Positions 1 to 10,667 of a stretch of DNA of 64,000 nucleotides are shown here, piece after piece. Where the stretch lies: the NCBI GenBank assembly GCA_963989245.1, contig OZ022342.1, positions 69,608,573 to 69,672,572 of the forward strand, written 5' to 3'. The notes under the pieces were generated by a model. The model was not told the DNA's origin. It saw only the letters and a list, made by a program, of their open reading frames with translations, and ran no database searches. A program made the position numbers and the translations under genes. The first letter of the stretch is position 1. Each line of letters begins with the position of its first letter. Source of the stretch: Nansenia antarctica (lineage: Eukaryota > Chordata > Actinopteri > Argentiniformes > Microstomatidae).

Positions 1-78
1 GAGCCAATCCTTATCCCGAAGTTACGGATCTGACTTGCCGACTTCCCTTACCTACATTGTTCTAACATGCCAGAGGTG

Positions 79-538
79 TGGAGGTGTGGACATGAGAAGA
101 GTCTGTGTGTGTGTGGAGGTGAGGACATGAGAAGAGTCTGTGTGTGTGGAGGTGAGGACATGAGAAGAGTCTGTGTGTGTGGAGGTGTGGACATGAGAAG
201 AGTCTGTGTGTGTGGAGGTGTGGACATGAGAAGAGTCTGTGTGTGTGTGGAGGTGTGGACATGAGAAGAGTCTGTGTGTGTGTGGAGGTGAGGACATGAG
301 AAGAGTGTGTGTGTGGAGGTGTGGACATGAGAAGAGTCTGTGTGTGTGTGGAGGTGAGGACATGAGAAGGGTCTGTGTGTGTGTGGAGGTGAGGACATGA
401 GAAGAGTCTGTGTGTGTGGAGGTGTGGACATGAGAAGAGTCTGTGTGTGTGTGGAGGTGTGGACATGAGAAGAGTCTGTGTGTGTGTGGAGGTGAGGACA
501 TGAGAAGAGTCTGTGTGTGTGTCTGTGTGTGTGTCTGA
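79..538. repeat. Minisatellite, about 30-bp unit
   Basis: Roughly 14 tandem copies of a unit reading GGAGGTGTGGACATGAGAAG followed by AGTCTGTGTGTGTGT. Units vary between GTGTGGACATG and GTGAGGACATG and in the number of GT steps. It lies inside the 28S-derived sequence, just after the rRNA block CATGCCAGAGG. Confidence 0.9.
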
Positions 539-566
539 TGTTCTCCCTCACCTTGGAGACCTGCTG

Positions 567-721
567 TAGGAGGAGGGTCCTGGTAGGAGGGAGGAGGGTC
601 CTGGTAGGAGGAGGGTCCTGGTAGGAGGGAGGAGGGTCCTGGTAGGAGGGAGGAGGGTCCTGGTAGGAGGAGGGTCCTGGTAGGAGGGAGGAGGGTCCTG
701 GTAGGAGGAGGGTCCTGGTAG
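567..721. repeat. Minisatellite, GGTCCTGGTAGGAGG units
   Basis: Tandem units of 15 to 19 bp (GGTCCTGGTAGGAGG with an optional GAGG), about nine copies. They sit where 28S should read from the GACCTGCTG block to the GGCCCGGCGCGAG block. Confidence 0.9.
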
Positions 722-744
722 GCCCGGCGCGAGATTTACACCAT

Positions 745-881
745 CTCCACAGAGGCCAGTAGAGGGCGCCCTTCTAGACTCTTCGGTAAGTTCTTGTTCT
801 TGTACTGACACTCTGGCGCTTCCTTTTCCGGTTGGAAACAGGACCAGGGTTGTGGATGGAGGTCTGGGAGAGACAGAGAGA

Positions 882-946
<65 letters not shown>

Positions 947-975
947 AGGGAGGGGGGAGGGAGGAGAGGGGGAGT
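745..975. repeat. Insert with GA microsatellite inside the 28S fragment
   Basis: Non-ribosomal DNA with a (GA)n run at about 869-940 passing into GGGAGG repeats. The rRNA string GAGATTTACACCATCTCC flanks it on both sides (about 730 and 976), so the insertion duplicated a short piece of 28S sequence. Confidence 0.8.
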
Positions 976-1166
976 GAGATTTACACCATCTCCCCCGGAT
1001 TTTCAAGGGCCAGCAAGAGCTCACCAGACGCCGCCGGAACCGCGACGCCTTCCAGGGCTTGGGCCCCTCTCTCAGGGCGAACCTATTCCAGGGCGCCCTG
1101 CCCTTCACAAAGAAAAGAGAACTCTCCCTGGGGCTCCCGCCAGCTTCTCCGGGATCGGTTGCGTTA

Positions 1167-1328
<162 letters not shown>

Positions 1329-1386
1329 TCACATGGAACCCTTCTCCACTTCGGCCTTCAAAGTTCTCGTTTGAATATTTGCTACT

Positions 1387-1487
1387 ATGGCATCATTTCC
1401 AAAATGAATTATGGAAGGAGGGGAGAAGGTGGGGACTCGGCTGGTAGGTTGGCTCATTACCATTTGAAGGTAACAGTTGAAAGAGGG

Positions 1488-1529
<42 letters not shown>

Positions 1530-1819
1530 ATACATACATAAATACTCATACTTCATGTATACATGTACATGAATGAAGAGTGGGCAAAAAAGAGAAGGAA
1601 CAGAAACCAATGACAGAATTAAGCCATTGATAGAATTAAAGAGACAGAATCATATCGGATAGTTTATGGGGGAGAGGAGGGGCTGGGGGTGTTGTGGGGT
1701 GGTGCCACCAAAAGGACACATTGTCCTTCAAACTGTTGGGTGAGGGATTGAGATAAGGGGGGGGGGGCTGGGTGCTTCCAGAGGGGGGAGGTTGGAGGGG
1801 GGGGGGGGGGTCGGGAGAA
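1387..1819. other. Unassigned DNA with GT and G runs
   Basis: A (GT)n tract at about 1493-1527 and G homopolymer runs near 1757-1810. I see no gene here. It is the 3' flank of the bZIP fragment; no clear A-tail, which on this strand would be a T run, is visible beside that fragment. Confidence 0.5.
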
Positions 1820-2231
1820 TCACAGTGGCCCTTGCCGGGCCTCGTATTTGGCCACAATGTTCTTGGTGCGACCCAGCTCCTTCCGCAAGTCTGCCACCTC
1901 CATGCACAGCGCCGAGTTCTCCTTCTCCAGGAAGCTGGCCCGGATGGCGATCTGGTTCTCCTTCAGTCACCGGGCGTCCCGTGACCTCATGGCTGCCACA
2001 TTGTTCTTCCTGCGCCTGGCCCAGTACCTGTCGTCCTTGAGGCCCTCCGGGATGAAGATCTTGCGTGCCTTTTTGATCATGGGCTGAGGCTTTAGCTCCT
2101 CGTAGGAGAACTTGCGTTTGCGGGGGTCAAACATCTCCTGGCCTGGCACGCTGGACAGGGCCAGGTCCGCCGGGTCTGGCTCGTAGCCCACAGGGACCTG
2201 GATGGAGTCTGGGTCAATGGGGCTGGGTGTG
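1820..2231 (-). pseudogene. PAR bZIP (hlf-like) fragment with in-frame stop
   Basis: The minus strand encodes the C-terminal part of a PAR bZIP factor: [13 protein letters not shown], then [17 protein letters not shown], a basic region (RRRKNNVAA...RSRDAR) and a leucine zipper ([20 protein letters not shown] onward), ending at a natural stop (1820-1822). It resembles HLF more than TEF or DBP. Two lesions are visible. Codon 1967-1969 is TGA where the family has Arg, consistent with a CGA-to-TGA change. At 1988-1990 a basic-region Lys is Met. PAR and bZIP segments run on without an intron, whereas vertebrate family genes split them, as I recall. A retrocopy or dead paralogue is likely. Upstream an in-frame stop near 2250 marks the junction with Helitron-derived DNA. 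A live gene with a sequencing error is the alternative. Confidence 0.75.
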
Positions 2232-2279
2232 TTACGAGCTGAGGGCAGTCATGCTCTGGATGGGCTTTGGAGACAGTTC

Positions 2280-2319
2280 GGCTATATCGACTTTTCTTTC
2301 ATGGAAAGTCGATATAGCC
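2280..2319. repeat. Hairpin at bZIP/Helitron junction
   Basis: GGCTATATCGACTTT (2280-2294) is the exact reverse complement of AAAGTCGATATAGCC (2305-2319), with a 10-base loop. It lies at the edge of the first copy of the duplicated Helitron segment. Only the right arm is present in the second copy. Confidence 0.85.
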
Positions 2320-4966
2320 ATCTGCATTACGCCGTTGTCCACCGGTTGGATGTTTTTGTGCGTGACATTAGTCCTGTGTCTGTATTTGCTTCTCACTTTG
2401 AAGGCACAACGCATTTTATGGGCCATCCGGAAATATGCTTCACTTTGACACATTCTTTTCATGTAACTGGTGGAATGTTGTAAGTTACATTTTCTGAAAG
2501 CAGGATCATTATGATACCTGTGGCGCAAAGTTTGTTTATGCTTACGTCTGAAGCACCCACTTTTACGAACTTAAAAACCTTAACAGCTGAACGACAGTAG
2601 GATGCTGTGTTACCGCTCGACTCACACATACTTGTATGTAGTCGTAATTGTTCAATTACGCACGCAACTAACACAGGGGCAGCCTGGCGGTGGGGATGGA
2701 GATGGGGTGTGTGTCAATGAGTTTTGACAGACCCGCTACTACATCTCTCATGTTTACAGTGTTCAACTGCTGGTGGCCCTTGTAAATCAGACGTCTTTTC
2801 AGCTTCACCCTGTATAACTGGGATGAGCTGCATGGTCTTGGTAAAGTATTTACCCTGGTTTCCACCTCGGATGGCACACACACCACAGCGCCATGTATAG
2901 CTGCTTGTCGACCTTTAGGAAGTGTGATGATCTTGGCAAATGGCAGTATTTTGGCTAAAAGTTGTCTTTCCAGCACGTTCACATCGCGGAGCTCTGGGGG
3001 AATAGGCACCAGCTCCAAGTTGTTAGCCACAGCGATGGGTGATTTGTTTCCTGCCTTTAAATGGGAATCACAGGTGGGACAAATCCACTCCTATGTCCTT
3101 TCATCAGGTACAGTGCATTGTTTAGGACCTTGACATTGATCGTCACACACATGGACATATTGCCCTGTCAAACAGCCAGCAACAACATGTGGATTCTTCT
3201 TGTAATTGCTGCGATTGCAATGCTTGACCTGGTTGGGGAAAAGAGTGCGATGGCACATTGTGCACACAAACGTTGGCCCAGCTTTAATGCTTTCATGGAA
3301 AGTCGATATAGCCATCTGCATTACGCCGTTGTCCACCGGTTGGATGTTTTTGTGCGTGACATTAGTCCTGTGTCTGTATTTGCTTCTCACTTTGAAGGCA
3401 CAACGCATTTTATGGGCCATCCGAAAATATGCTTCACTTTGACACATTCTTTTCATGTAACTGGTGGAACGTTGTAAGTTACATTTTCTGAAAGCAGGAT
3501 CATTATGATACCTGTGGCGCAAAGTTTGTTTATGCTTACGTCTGAAAACAGGATCATTATGATACCTATAACTGCTCCCAAAGCTGTTCTTCTGTTAGAC
3601 AAGCAACCCACGATTCCTTATTTTTTGTGTGCAGACACCGTGAAAAACTGCAATGTGAAATAAAGTATTGATTACACAATGAAACCAAAATGAGGCTACG
3701 TCGAGTAGGCTACCCACTCAACATATTAACCACCTCTTTAGCTAGCAATACATTCCGACATCACATACACGTGAGAAATTACTTGAGAAAATGGCAAATC
3801 AAAATGCACAGTCAAACAGTAACAAACAAAACAACGACATACCGTGTGCGCCTTCTATTCAGAACCTCAGGAGTAGCTAGAATAGTTGTATACAGTCTTA
3901 AACTTCAAACTTATCTTCAGACAGTGACGGAAAACCTTTCACATTCAGCTTCTGTTAATCTATGCGCATCTAGTTTTATCGCGTGACCACAGTACATGAA
4001 CAGTGAGGTGTCCTCAACACCTCACAATTACAAAGTTACAAAGTAGATAAACAAAATAAAACAATAATTGTACAACAATAACAATTTCCTTACATATAAT
4101 AACATATACATTTCTATATGTTATCTTTTTACATTTAAGAAAATAAGAAAATTGATTCTTTACTATGACAGTTACAATACCTGTGGCGCAAATTTTGTTT
4201 TTGCTTCTGTCTGAATCCCTGGTCAGATGCATATCGTGATGTAATACTTCTGCTTTTCTTTGAAATCTGCATCTGTTCTGTATCTGCTGGTGATGTATGC
4301 TTTCTTCTTAATTTGGATGTCATGGGGGGCAGACATCTTTGTAATCTTGACACCACACCTTCTTTCATTTCTTCGCCTGTTCTTCTCTCTCTGTTGCTGT
4401 TGTGCATTTAATTTGGAAAACGCCTTACTGTCCTTTGACATGCCCTGTGTGGATAGTGCATTGAGTGACTGCAGAGAATGCTTGCTGGCTGGGAATGCAG
4501 TGTGTGCTACATCTTTGGTCTTCTGTGTCACCTTCTTCTCCACATTTTCCTGATGTGGGTTGTCAGATTGCACTGGTAGGGATGGCAAAGCGTCTGACAG
4601 ATGTCTTGCATGTTGAAATGCCACTGGCATGAAGTCATACGCAAGTCGATCAATAAGGCCTATGCTGTCTGTAAGTAGCAATTCATACAACTTATCAATC
4701 CTTGCCACCATATCACTCAACTTTGTGAAAGTGATCATAACAGCTTTTCCATTTCCAGTGGCAGGTAGCCCATACTCATTTCGACAATGAGAATCAAACA
4801 TTCCATATCTCCCAGACTTGTCTCTGAACACAGCAATTTTATAAAAAAAATAAAAATAGCCTTCTAAATTAATGAATAGTAACACAAAAATACAATGTAC
4901 ATGACCTCCTTCATGAGTAAACATTGAAGATAGCAAAGTGATGCATTTGATTTTAGTATTTTGCAT
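2290..4966 (-). mobile_element. Decayed Helitron-type element, N-terminal coding part
   Basis: Reading down the minus strand are broken frames typical of proteins carried by fish Helitrons. At 4966-4223 is a segment with FRDKSGRYGMFDSHCRNEYG, resembling the C76-like papain-fold protease module that accompanies such elements; the FDSHCRN part is where its Asp-His pair would lie. Next come Arg/Lys-rich repeats of the form RYxxDxxFRxKQK (4400-4140 and again in the copies at 3522 and 2528). At 3300-3091 is a Cys-rich segment (CTMCHRTLF, CDDQC), and at 3030-2668 a DUF6570-like segment (ANNLELVPIPPELRD, IHGAVVCVP). No Rep or helicase domain is visible and no 3' terminal hairpin was identified. Frames are interrupted, so it is not functional. 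Confidence 0.7.
2297..3546 (-). repeat. Direct duplication of a 256-bp Helitron coding segment
   Basis: 2297-2552 and 3291-3546 are direct copies of about 256 bp with only a few differences. On the minus strand both encode the same peptide, including MRHRYHNDPAFRKCNLQ and HRTNVTHKNIQPVDN. The intact order is only in the higher-coordinate copy, which continues into a Cys-rich segment. Confidence 0.9.
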
Positions 4967-4989
4967 GAAATCTCATAAATACCTATTTT

Positions 4990-5340
4990 TCCCGGGATTT
5001 TGGCATGTCGGGCATGAAGGGGTTAATATCTGAACATGCTCCAGAGATATCACAGGGCACCCTCCTGTGTTTTGAAGAGGTACCCCCAAGCAACAAGAAA
5101 CAGCAGAGGAAAAAACTTTACCAGACTAAACAAGGTTCATCCCCATGGCTCCCGGACTAAAAGTACAGTTTCACCCGACCAGTCCGAGGAGGATGGGCTC
5201 CCCCCCCACTAAGCCTGGTTCCTCTCAAGGTTACTTCCAACCAGGGAGTTTTTCCTTGCCGCTGTGCTCAGGGAAGTTTTTTTTCCTGGCTTGCTTTTTG
5301 GGGGGACTATGGTCAGGCCAATAAACTTGTTTACATTGTT
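4990..5340 (+). repeat. Teleost dispersed repeat (CTCAAGGTT... GGGAGTTTTTCC type)
   Basis: Contains GGTTCCTCTCAAGGTTACTT and GGGAGTTTTTCCTTGCCGCT, a motif pair I recognise as widespread in fish genomes, often in non-coding transcripts. I cannot place it in a named family from memory. No ORF. Confidence 0.5.
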
Positions 5341-5501
5341 TACCTCTCTACAGCAGTTGTTACTTGACCGTGTCACCAGGCTGGCTATGAAATGATTTAG
5401 TATGTCTCACTGGCGCCGATGCTGCCACCAACCACAGGAAGCTGACACAGACACACTGATGAGGGATTCTTTTAGGAGTTATTCCTGACCATTCGTGAGC
5501 T

Positions 5502-5733
5502 TAGAATTATAAGGTTCTATCTCCGTTTAGGGCAGTTCAGAGATATTGAGCATCAAAGTTTTTACATTCCATTATGTTTTGTGAGATGGAACCTTTGTAT
5601 TTGATAAATTACTAGCTGAAAAATGTCAACATTTTTAAAATAACACCACACAGGCATTAATAAACACCTAATGGGTCAGATTATGTAAAAAACTCAATTT
5701 TGACAAAAAATTGAGACAGAACCTTATAATTAA
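5502..5733. mobile_element. MITE, intact copy 1
   Basis: About 230 bp with terminal inverted repeats AGAATTATAAGGTTCTATCT and the complement of AGACAGAACCTTATAATT. It has no coding capacity. It is one of three copies in the window (also 6216-6938 and, inverted, 21690-21927). Confidence 0.8.
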
Positions 5734-6215
5734 ATGGCGAAGAAGTGACAAAGAAGATCACTTCCTCAAATGAGTTTGTTGTTGCCGTGGCAGCCACAGG
5801 CTTGCTCCTTTGAGGGGATTTAAAAAAAGAGATTTACTGCTGCCGCTGTGTTTAGGACTGTAAGACATGCTGTCTCCGATGGGGGTGATCCCCCCATATA
5901 TTATGGCATTTGTTGTGTCATTTTCTTTTTTGTTTATTTCTGATATGTGACATGGCCTTCTCCCCCCCTGTTTTTTTGTTTTTGTTTTGTTTTGTTTTTC
6001 TTTGCTTTTTGTTTGTGTTTTTGTGTTTTGTTTGTTAGTTTGTTAAAAAAAACAAAACAAAAAGAGAAAGAACATTCTCTGTTATTGTTTATGGACAATG
6101 TACTGCATAACAAAGTGCAAAACTAGTTTTCTACTATTAATGGGACAATAACCTCCCCCACGGATACTAGTTGTTGTTGTTATGTCCTGTTGTGTACATG
6201 TCACCATTCGTGAGC

Positions 6216-6938
6216 TTAGAATTATAAGGTTCTATCTCCGTTTAGGGCAGTTCAGAGATATTGAGCATCAAAGTTTTTACATTCGCCAGGTTGTTATGCA
6301 GTACAATGACCTATAAGACCCTAAAGTAATACTTTCCCTTGCTTCTATCTCTTTCCTTTCTGCATCTACCTTTCTCTTTCTCTTTCTTTTCTTTCTTTTC
6401 ATTATTTTATTTTATTTTTATTTTTATTTTTATTTTATTTTTATCATCAATGTATTACTCTGTGTAGTTGTTTTATTTCTGTCTGTCTTGTCTGTATTTT
6501 GCAACAATGCACCTATATAGGAGCAATGATAATATTGTTGCTCACTGTCATATATTTTTGTTGTCATTGTCACGACATACATGACATGCACTATTGCTGG
6601 GTCAGTGACTGGGAGACCAAGGGTTTGGGTGGGGGGGAGGAGGGACCGTTGTTGGCTGTGTTTCTATGGTGATTTATATATTTGATATTCAATATTTGTG
6701 AATATTTATTTGTGAGGACTGCCAAAATGCCAATAAAATGTTTAAAAAAAATGTTTGGGTTTTTACATTCCATTATGTTTTGTGAGATGGAACCTTTGTA
6801 TTTTATGAATTACTAGCTGAAAAATTTCAACATTTTAAAAATAACACCACACAGGCATTAATAAACACCTAATGGGTCAGATTATGTAAAAAAAAACTCA
6901 ATTTTGACAAAAATGGAGACAGAACCTTATAATTCTAA
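6216..6938. mobile_element. MITE copy 2, split by a LINE tail
   Basis: Left part 6216-6284 and right part 6761-6938 match copy 1. The flanks (CCATTCGTGAGC on the left, AAATGGCGAAGAAGTGAC on the right) are also shared with copy 1, so the whole block is a direct duplication (about 5489-5843 and 6204-7098). Copy 1 lacks about 55 bp present after copy 2. Confidence 0.85.
6285..6760 (+). mobile_element. LINE 3' end inserted in MITE copy 2
   Basis: A 476-bp insert flanked by a duplicated TTTTACATTC (6275-6284 and 6761-6770). It ends in ATGCCAATAAAATGTTTAAA followed by an A-run, the usual 3' end of fish L1-like retroposons. It has lost its 5' end and has no ORF. Copy 1 of the MITE block shows the empty site (TTTTTACATTCC). 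Confidence 0.75.
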
Positions 6939-8111
6939 CATCACGCATTGTGGACATTCTTCTAGTAGAAGGTAAAGATTGGCAACACTGGAAATGGCGA
7001 AGAAGTGACAAAGAAGATCACTTCTCAAATGAGTTTGTTGTTGCCGTGGCAGCCACGGGCTTGCTCCTTTTGAGGGGATTTTAAAAAAGAGATTTACCAT
7101 TTAAGTCTTTCAAAGTCAAATTCCTATTCTATTTCTAGTAACCAGTGCAGGGCTTGACATTAAGCTCCTTCGGACAAGTGAACCTATGTTTTACTTGTCC
7201 GAGAGCTCAAGTTCATTGTCCAAATATGATGACGTGTGTGTGTGTGTGTGTCTACTAACACACTACAAGCCAGTAATACATTACATTACATTCCAATTCC
7301 AACAATTACTGTGGATCTACGTGCACGCTAGAGCAGCGTTTCTCAACCGGGGTGCCGCGGCACACTGGGGCGCCGCCTGGCTTCTTCAGGGGTGCCGTCA
7401 AATAATTCTATATTCTGACGTTCATATGAATGAATGAATAAATCTATAAATAAATAAATGCAATACATCATCAAAATCTGTCTCGCGCGCCCCTTTCCCA
7501 TGTCACAATGTCAATACCGGGTTCAGCGTAAGGTCAGTGTGTCTGCAATTAGCCTGCGTTGTTTTTTCATTTACCGCGCAAAGATATTTTCGAGAGCAAT
7601 GAACAAGCAAACAAGCAGAATCATGGAACATGACAAACTGACAACAGATCATCCATCACAAGCTAGCAAGGATGCTGAATATTTTGTTCGGATGAAAAGT
7701 CACCATAGCCGTCCAGAACAGGTAATGATGAAGTGCGCCAAAGTTTCTGATAAAGCGTTGGAGGCTACCTCGTAGCCGAAATTATTGCTAAGGCGAAGAA
7801 GCCACACACTATAGCCGAGTCCGTAATATTGCCAGCATGCACAGCAATAGTTAATAACATGCTAGGCCCACAAGCTGCAAAAGAGATAGCAAAGGTGTTG
7901 TGTTCAATAATGGAGACGTCGTAAACACAGACGTAACAAAAGGTCCTGCTGTCTGACTGTACAATTGGAAGGCAAATCAATGACATGTAAAAGGGTCCTC
8001 CTATCCTATGTTCCCCGCTCCCGAAAAAGGGTATGATCGGGCAGGGCAGTCTCGCTCGCCGGCAGCGTACGGAGGTGGTTGTTCTATATGGATGATCGGT
8101 GACATTATTCT

Positions 8112-8144
8112 CTCGTCCGACTTCGGAAGCTAAGCAGGGTTGGA
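8112..8144 (+). repeat. 5S rRNA-like fragment inside the hAT element
   Basis: CTTCGGAAGCTAAGCAGGGT matches the internal promoter region of vertebrate 5S rRNA with one or two differences, and the flanking CTCGTCCGA also fits. It is about 33 nt. It is probably the head of a 5S-derived SINE or a gene scrap, not a 5S gene. Confidence 0.5.
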
Positions 8145-8489
8145 AAGTTCGGGAAATAACGCACGGTTTCGTTTTCATGCAATGAATTTAATACTTCCAG
8201 ACAAGGATGCGCGCAGCGGGAGAGAGAGACGCATTTTCTGGCTTAATAACTCTGCATCCCCGGTGTTTACGTTGAATGGACTGGATAGGTGTTTCCAATC
8301 AAATGTGGGAATATGAAAATGAATGTGTTCCATCAATTCCCGCGTTTGTTCGGTCACTGTGTCATGTTTATACAGCATGGTTACGTGCCTGATGCCTTTG
8401 ATGCACACTTGCCTTTTTCACTCCCTCCTCTCTCTCTCAATAATAATAATAATAATAATAATACAACTTTTATTTGTATCAATAGCCGC

Positions 8490-8490
8490 T

Positions 8491-8553
<63 letters not shown>
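8490..8553. repeat. (GT)n microsatellite
   Basis: About 30 GT repeats inside the hAT element, preceded by an (AAT)n run at 8441-8463. Confidence 0.95.
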
Positions 8554-8557
<4 letters not shown>

Positions 8558-9082
8558 GGGCTGTCTGGGTGATGCAGTGTCGTTTTTGAATAGCTATATT
8601 TTAGACTGGGGTGCCTTGAGATTTTATCGACTTTTGAAGGGTGCCGTGACTGAAAAAAGGTTGAGAAACGCTGCGCTAGAGAACGTTCAATTTCAACGTT
8701 TAAAGTAAAGGGGTCATGCCAGCATTAATGTATTGATTCAAAGGCATGATTTGCCAGATTCTCTCATGATTGTTTTCATTTTGAGTTATTTAATTTGAAA
8801 TGATAATCAATATTCACAATTGATTAGTTGTATATATAATATTATTTTAGTAAATAGTAAAAGGTATAATCATTTATTTAATTTTACATTCGAACATAAA
8901 TATATACAGCATTTTATAATATGCAAGTGTTATGGATTTTATTTTTCAAGTGTTATGGATGATATTTTCAAGGGTTTATTGTTTCAGAAGTGTGACATCA
9001 CACATGTTCATCTTTTACTGTCAGTCTCTGTCTCTGTCTTCGACTCTCTCGTTGTCATGACGTTGTAGGTGGGCGGGAACTA

Positions 9083-9240
9083 GAGGAGGCTGGTGGAGGT
9101 AGAAATCGGAGGACGGGGCTCATTATAATGCATGGAACAGAATGAGGAACGGTACCAGACTTGATACCATTCCCTACTCCGTTCCCTGAATTACAATGAG
9201 CCCCGTCCTCCGATTTTTCTACCTCCACCAGCCTCCCCTG
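9083..9240. mobile_element. MITE, GGAGGCTGGTGGAGG family
   Basis: A palindromic element with arms reading GGAGGCTGGTGGAGGTAGAA and GGAGGACGGGGCTCATT and their complements, around a short unique centre. Other copies: 13925-14101, 16246-16406, 26762-26902; half copies near 15195-15245 and 33085-33150. Confidence 0.85.
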
Positions 9241-9252
9241 GCTGGAACACTA

Positions 9253-10667
9253 TCAGTCATAGAAGTGATCGAACTCGTCGTCAGACCCCGGGTCCTCTGT
9301 CTTTCTGTCCGCGTCCTCTTCCCCTTCCTCAGACAGACTGTCCAACTGTCCACTTGGAGCTGGAAAACACATAGCATTAGATTAGATTAGATCCGATTCG
9401 ATTCGATTCGATTCAACTTTATTGTCATCACACAGTCCAAGTACTATACAACGAAATGCAGATAACATGCATTAACAATGCAGCATGCATGCATGAAAGA
9501 ATTACTCTAGGGCGGCTATCAATTTATCCATGTTATTAATATGCTAAGCTAACGTCATCTGGTGACAGAAGTGACCTAACCGTTGGGTTCAACTGCTGTG
9601 ACTTTCTGTTCTTCTTCCTTCCTACAAAAACAAACAGAAGAGAAATGACAGAAATGAGAGAAGTGAAACTGAACGGTAACTCAACCTCAGAGGCAGTGAC
9701 GACTTCAGAGGAACCGACCGAACGAAAATGGACTGCACTTATATAGCGCTTTTATCCAAAGCGCTTTACAACGGCCTCTCATTCACACATTCACACACCA
9801 ATGGCGGCAAGCTACCATGCAAGGCGCCGGCCCGCTCACTGGGAGCAATTTGGGGTTCAGTGACTTGCCCAAGGACACTTCGACATGTGGCCAACCGGGG
9901 CTCGAACCGCCGATCTGCCAACCTTGTGATCATTAGATGGCGGCTCTACCTCCTGCGCCACAGCCACCCCACCAACGACTCACCGTTCCTTCTGTGAGTC
10001 TGATCGTGGAGCGAGGAGACTTTCAATATCGTCCCCATCATCATCATCATTGTCATCATCATCATCTTTGTCTTCAGGAGAGAGATGCGCAGACAATGGA
10101 TAACCCTTCACAGCGTCACCATCTTCATCATAGTCACCACCATCATCATCTTCATCAAGAGCCTCCTCCTCCTTTTTGTCCGCCGGGCTGAGCCTTTTGA
10201 CTTTGATGGACCTGAGAACCATGACATAACAGTCAGTGACCATCATCATCATCACCACCATCATCATCACCATCATCATCACCACCACCATCATCATCAC
10301 CATCATCATCATCACCACCATCATCATCACCATCACCATCATCATCACCATCATCATCATCACCATCATCATCATATGAGTGAGTACCTCGGCTCCTGTG
10401 GTGAAATGATGCAGTTGTCGTCATCAAAATCTTCCTCCTCTTCCTCACCCTCTTCCTCCCCTACCGACCCTTCCTCATCCACCTCTCTCTCATCCCCACC
10501 TTCTCAAGCTCCTTCTTCTTCTTCTTCTTCTCCTTCTCCACTACCCACAACATCATCTTCCATCTCTCCTTCCTGGGAAATGTCCGAACCCTCCCTCTCT
10601 TCTTCCATCTCTCTATCAGTCCCCGCCCATTGGCAATGGACCCTCCAGGCCCTGGAGTCCAGGGGAA
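9253..10667 (-). CDS. Unidentified acidic protein, last four exons
   Basis: Not recognised. Four minus-strand exons fit by splice sites and phase: 10388-10667, 9984-10211, 9581-9621 and terminal 9253-9359 (stop 9253-9255). The first is Glu-rich and ends CIISPQEPR. The second begins SIKVKRLSPADKK and carries Asp/Glu runs such as EDKDDDDDNDDDDGDD. The third is a 41-nt exon encoding KEEEQKVTAVEPN. The last ends GSDDEFDHFYD. Length, acidity and lack of membrane segments suggest a nuclear or nucleolar protein, but that is inference. Oddity: the first exon has an in-frame TGA (10504-10506) with acidic coding on both sides, so the gene may be broken, mis-sequenced or differently spliced. The intron between exons one and two is 176 bp, mostly ATG/GTG triplets. 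Upstream exons were not found. Confidence 0.5.
9726..9967 (-). mobile_element. tRNA-derived SINE, family A
   Basis: The minus strand carries a tRNA-like head with box B GGTTCGA-type sequence (degenerate here), a body with AATTGCTCCCAGTGAGCGGG, and a tail ending in TATATAAGTGCAGTCCATT. Family A copies: 14952-15187 (minus), 25075-25325 (plus), fragments at 41328-41440 and 52299-52358. This one ends 11-12 bases from a 5' splice site of the acidic-protein gene. Confidence 0.8.
10228..10375. repeat. (CAT/CAC)n triplet repeat
   Basis: About 49 triplets of CAT with interspersed CAC. It fills most of a 176-bp intron of the acidic-protein gene. The poly-His frame on the plus strand is an artefact of the repeat. 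Confidence 0.95.

Larger units (their letters stand above)
7334..8673 (+). mobile_element. hAT transposon remnant, 8-bp TSD
   Basis: Terminal inverted repeats CAGCGTTTCTCAACC and GGTTGAGAAACGCTG bound a 1340-bp element. The flanks carry an exact 8-bp target duplication CGCTAGAG (7326-7333 and 8674-8681), diagnostic of hAT. Inside, the plus strand keeps pieces of a hAT transposase related to vertebrate ZBED/SCAND3-type proteins: HPSQASKDAEYFVRMK near 7650, and, after a stop, VAEIIAKAKKPHTIAES with ILPACTAIVNNMLG near 7780-7870. Stops and frame breaks follow, and the C-terminal dimerisation part is missing, so it is an internally deleted, dead copy. Confidence 0.85.

Noticed and set aside
70..530. 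CRISPR-like array
   Set aside because: Units are contiguous with no unique spacers; it is a eukaryotic minisatellite.
48..551. His/Ser/Thr-rich ORFs in all frames
   Set aside because: Direct translation of the 30-bp minisatellite; no start context or splice support.
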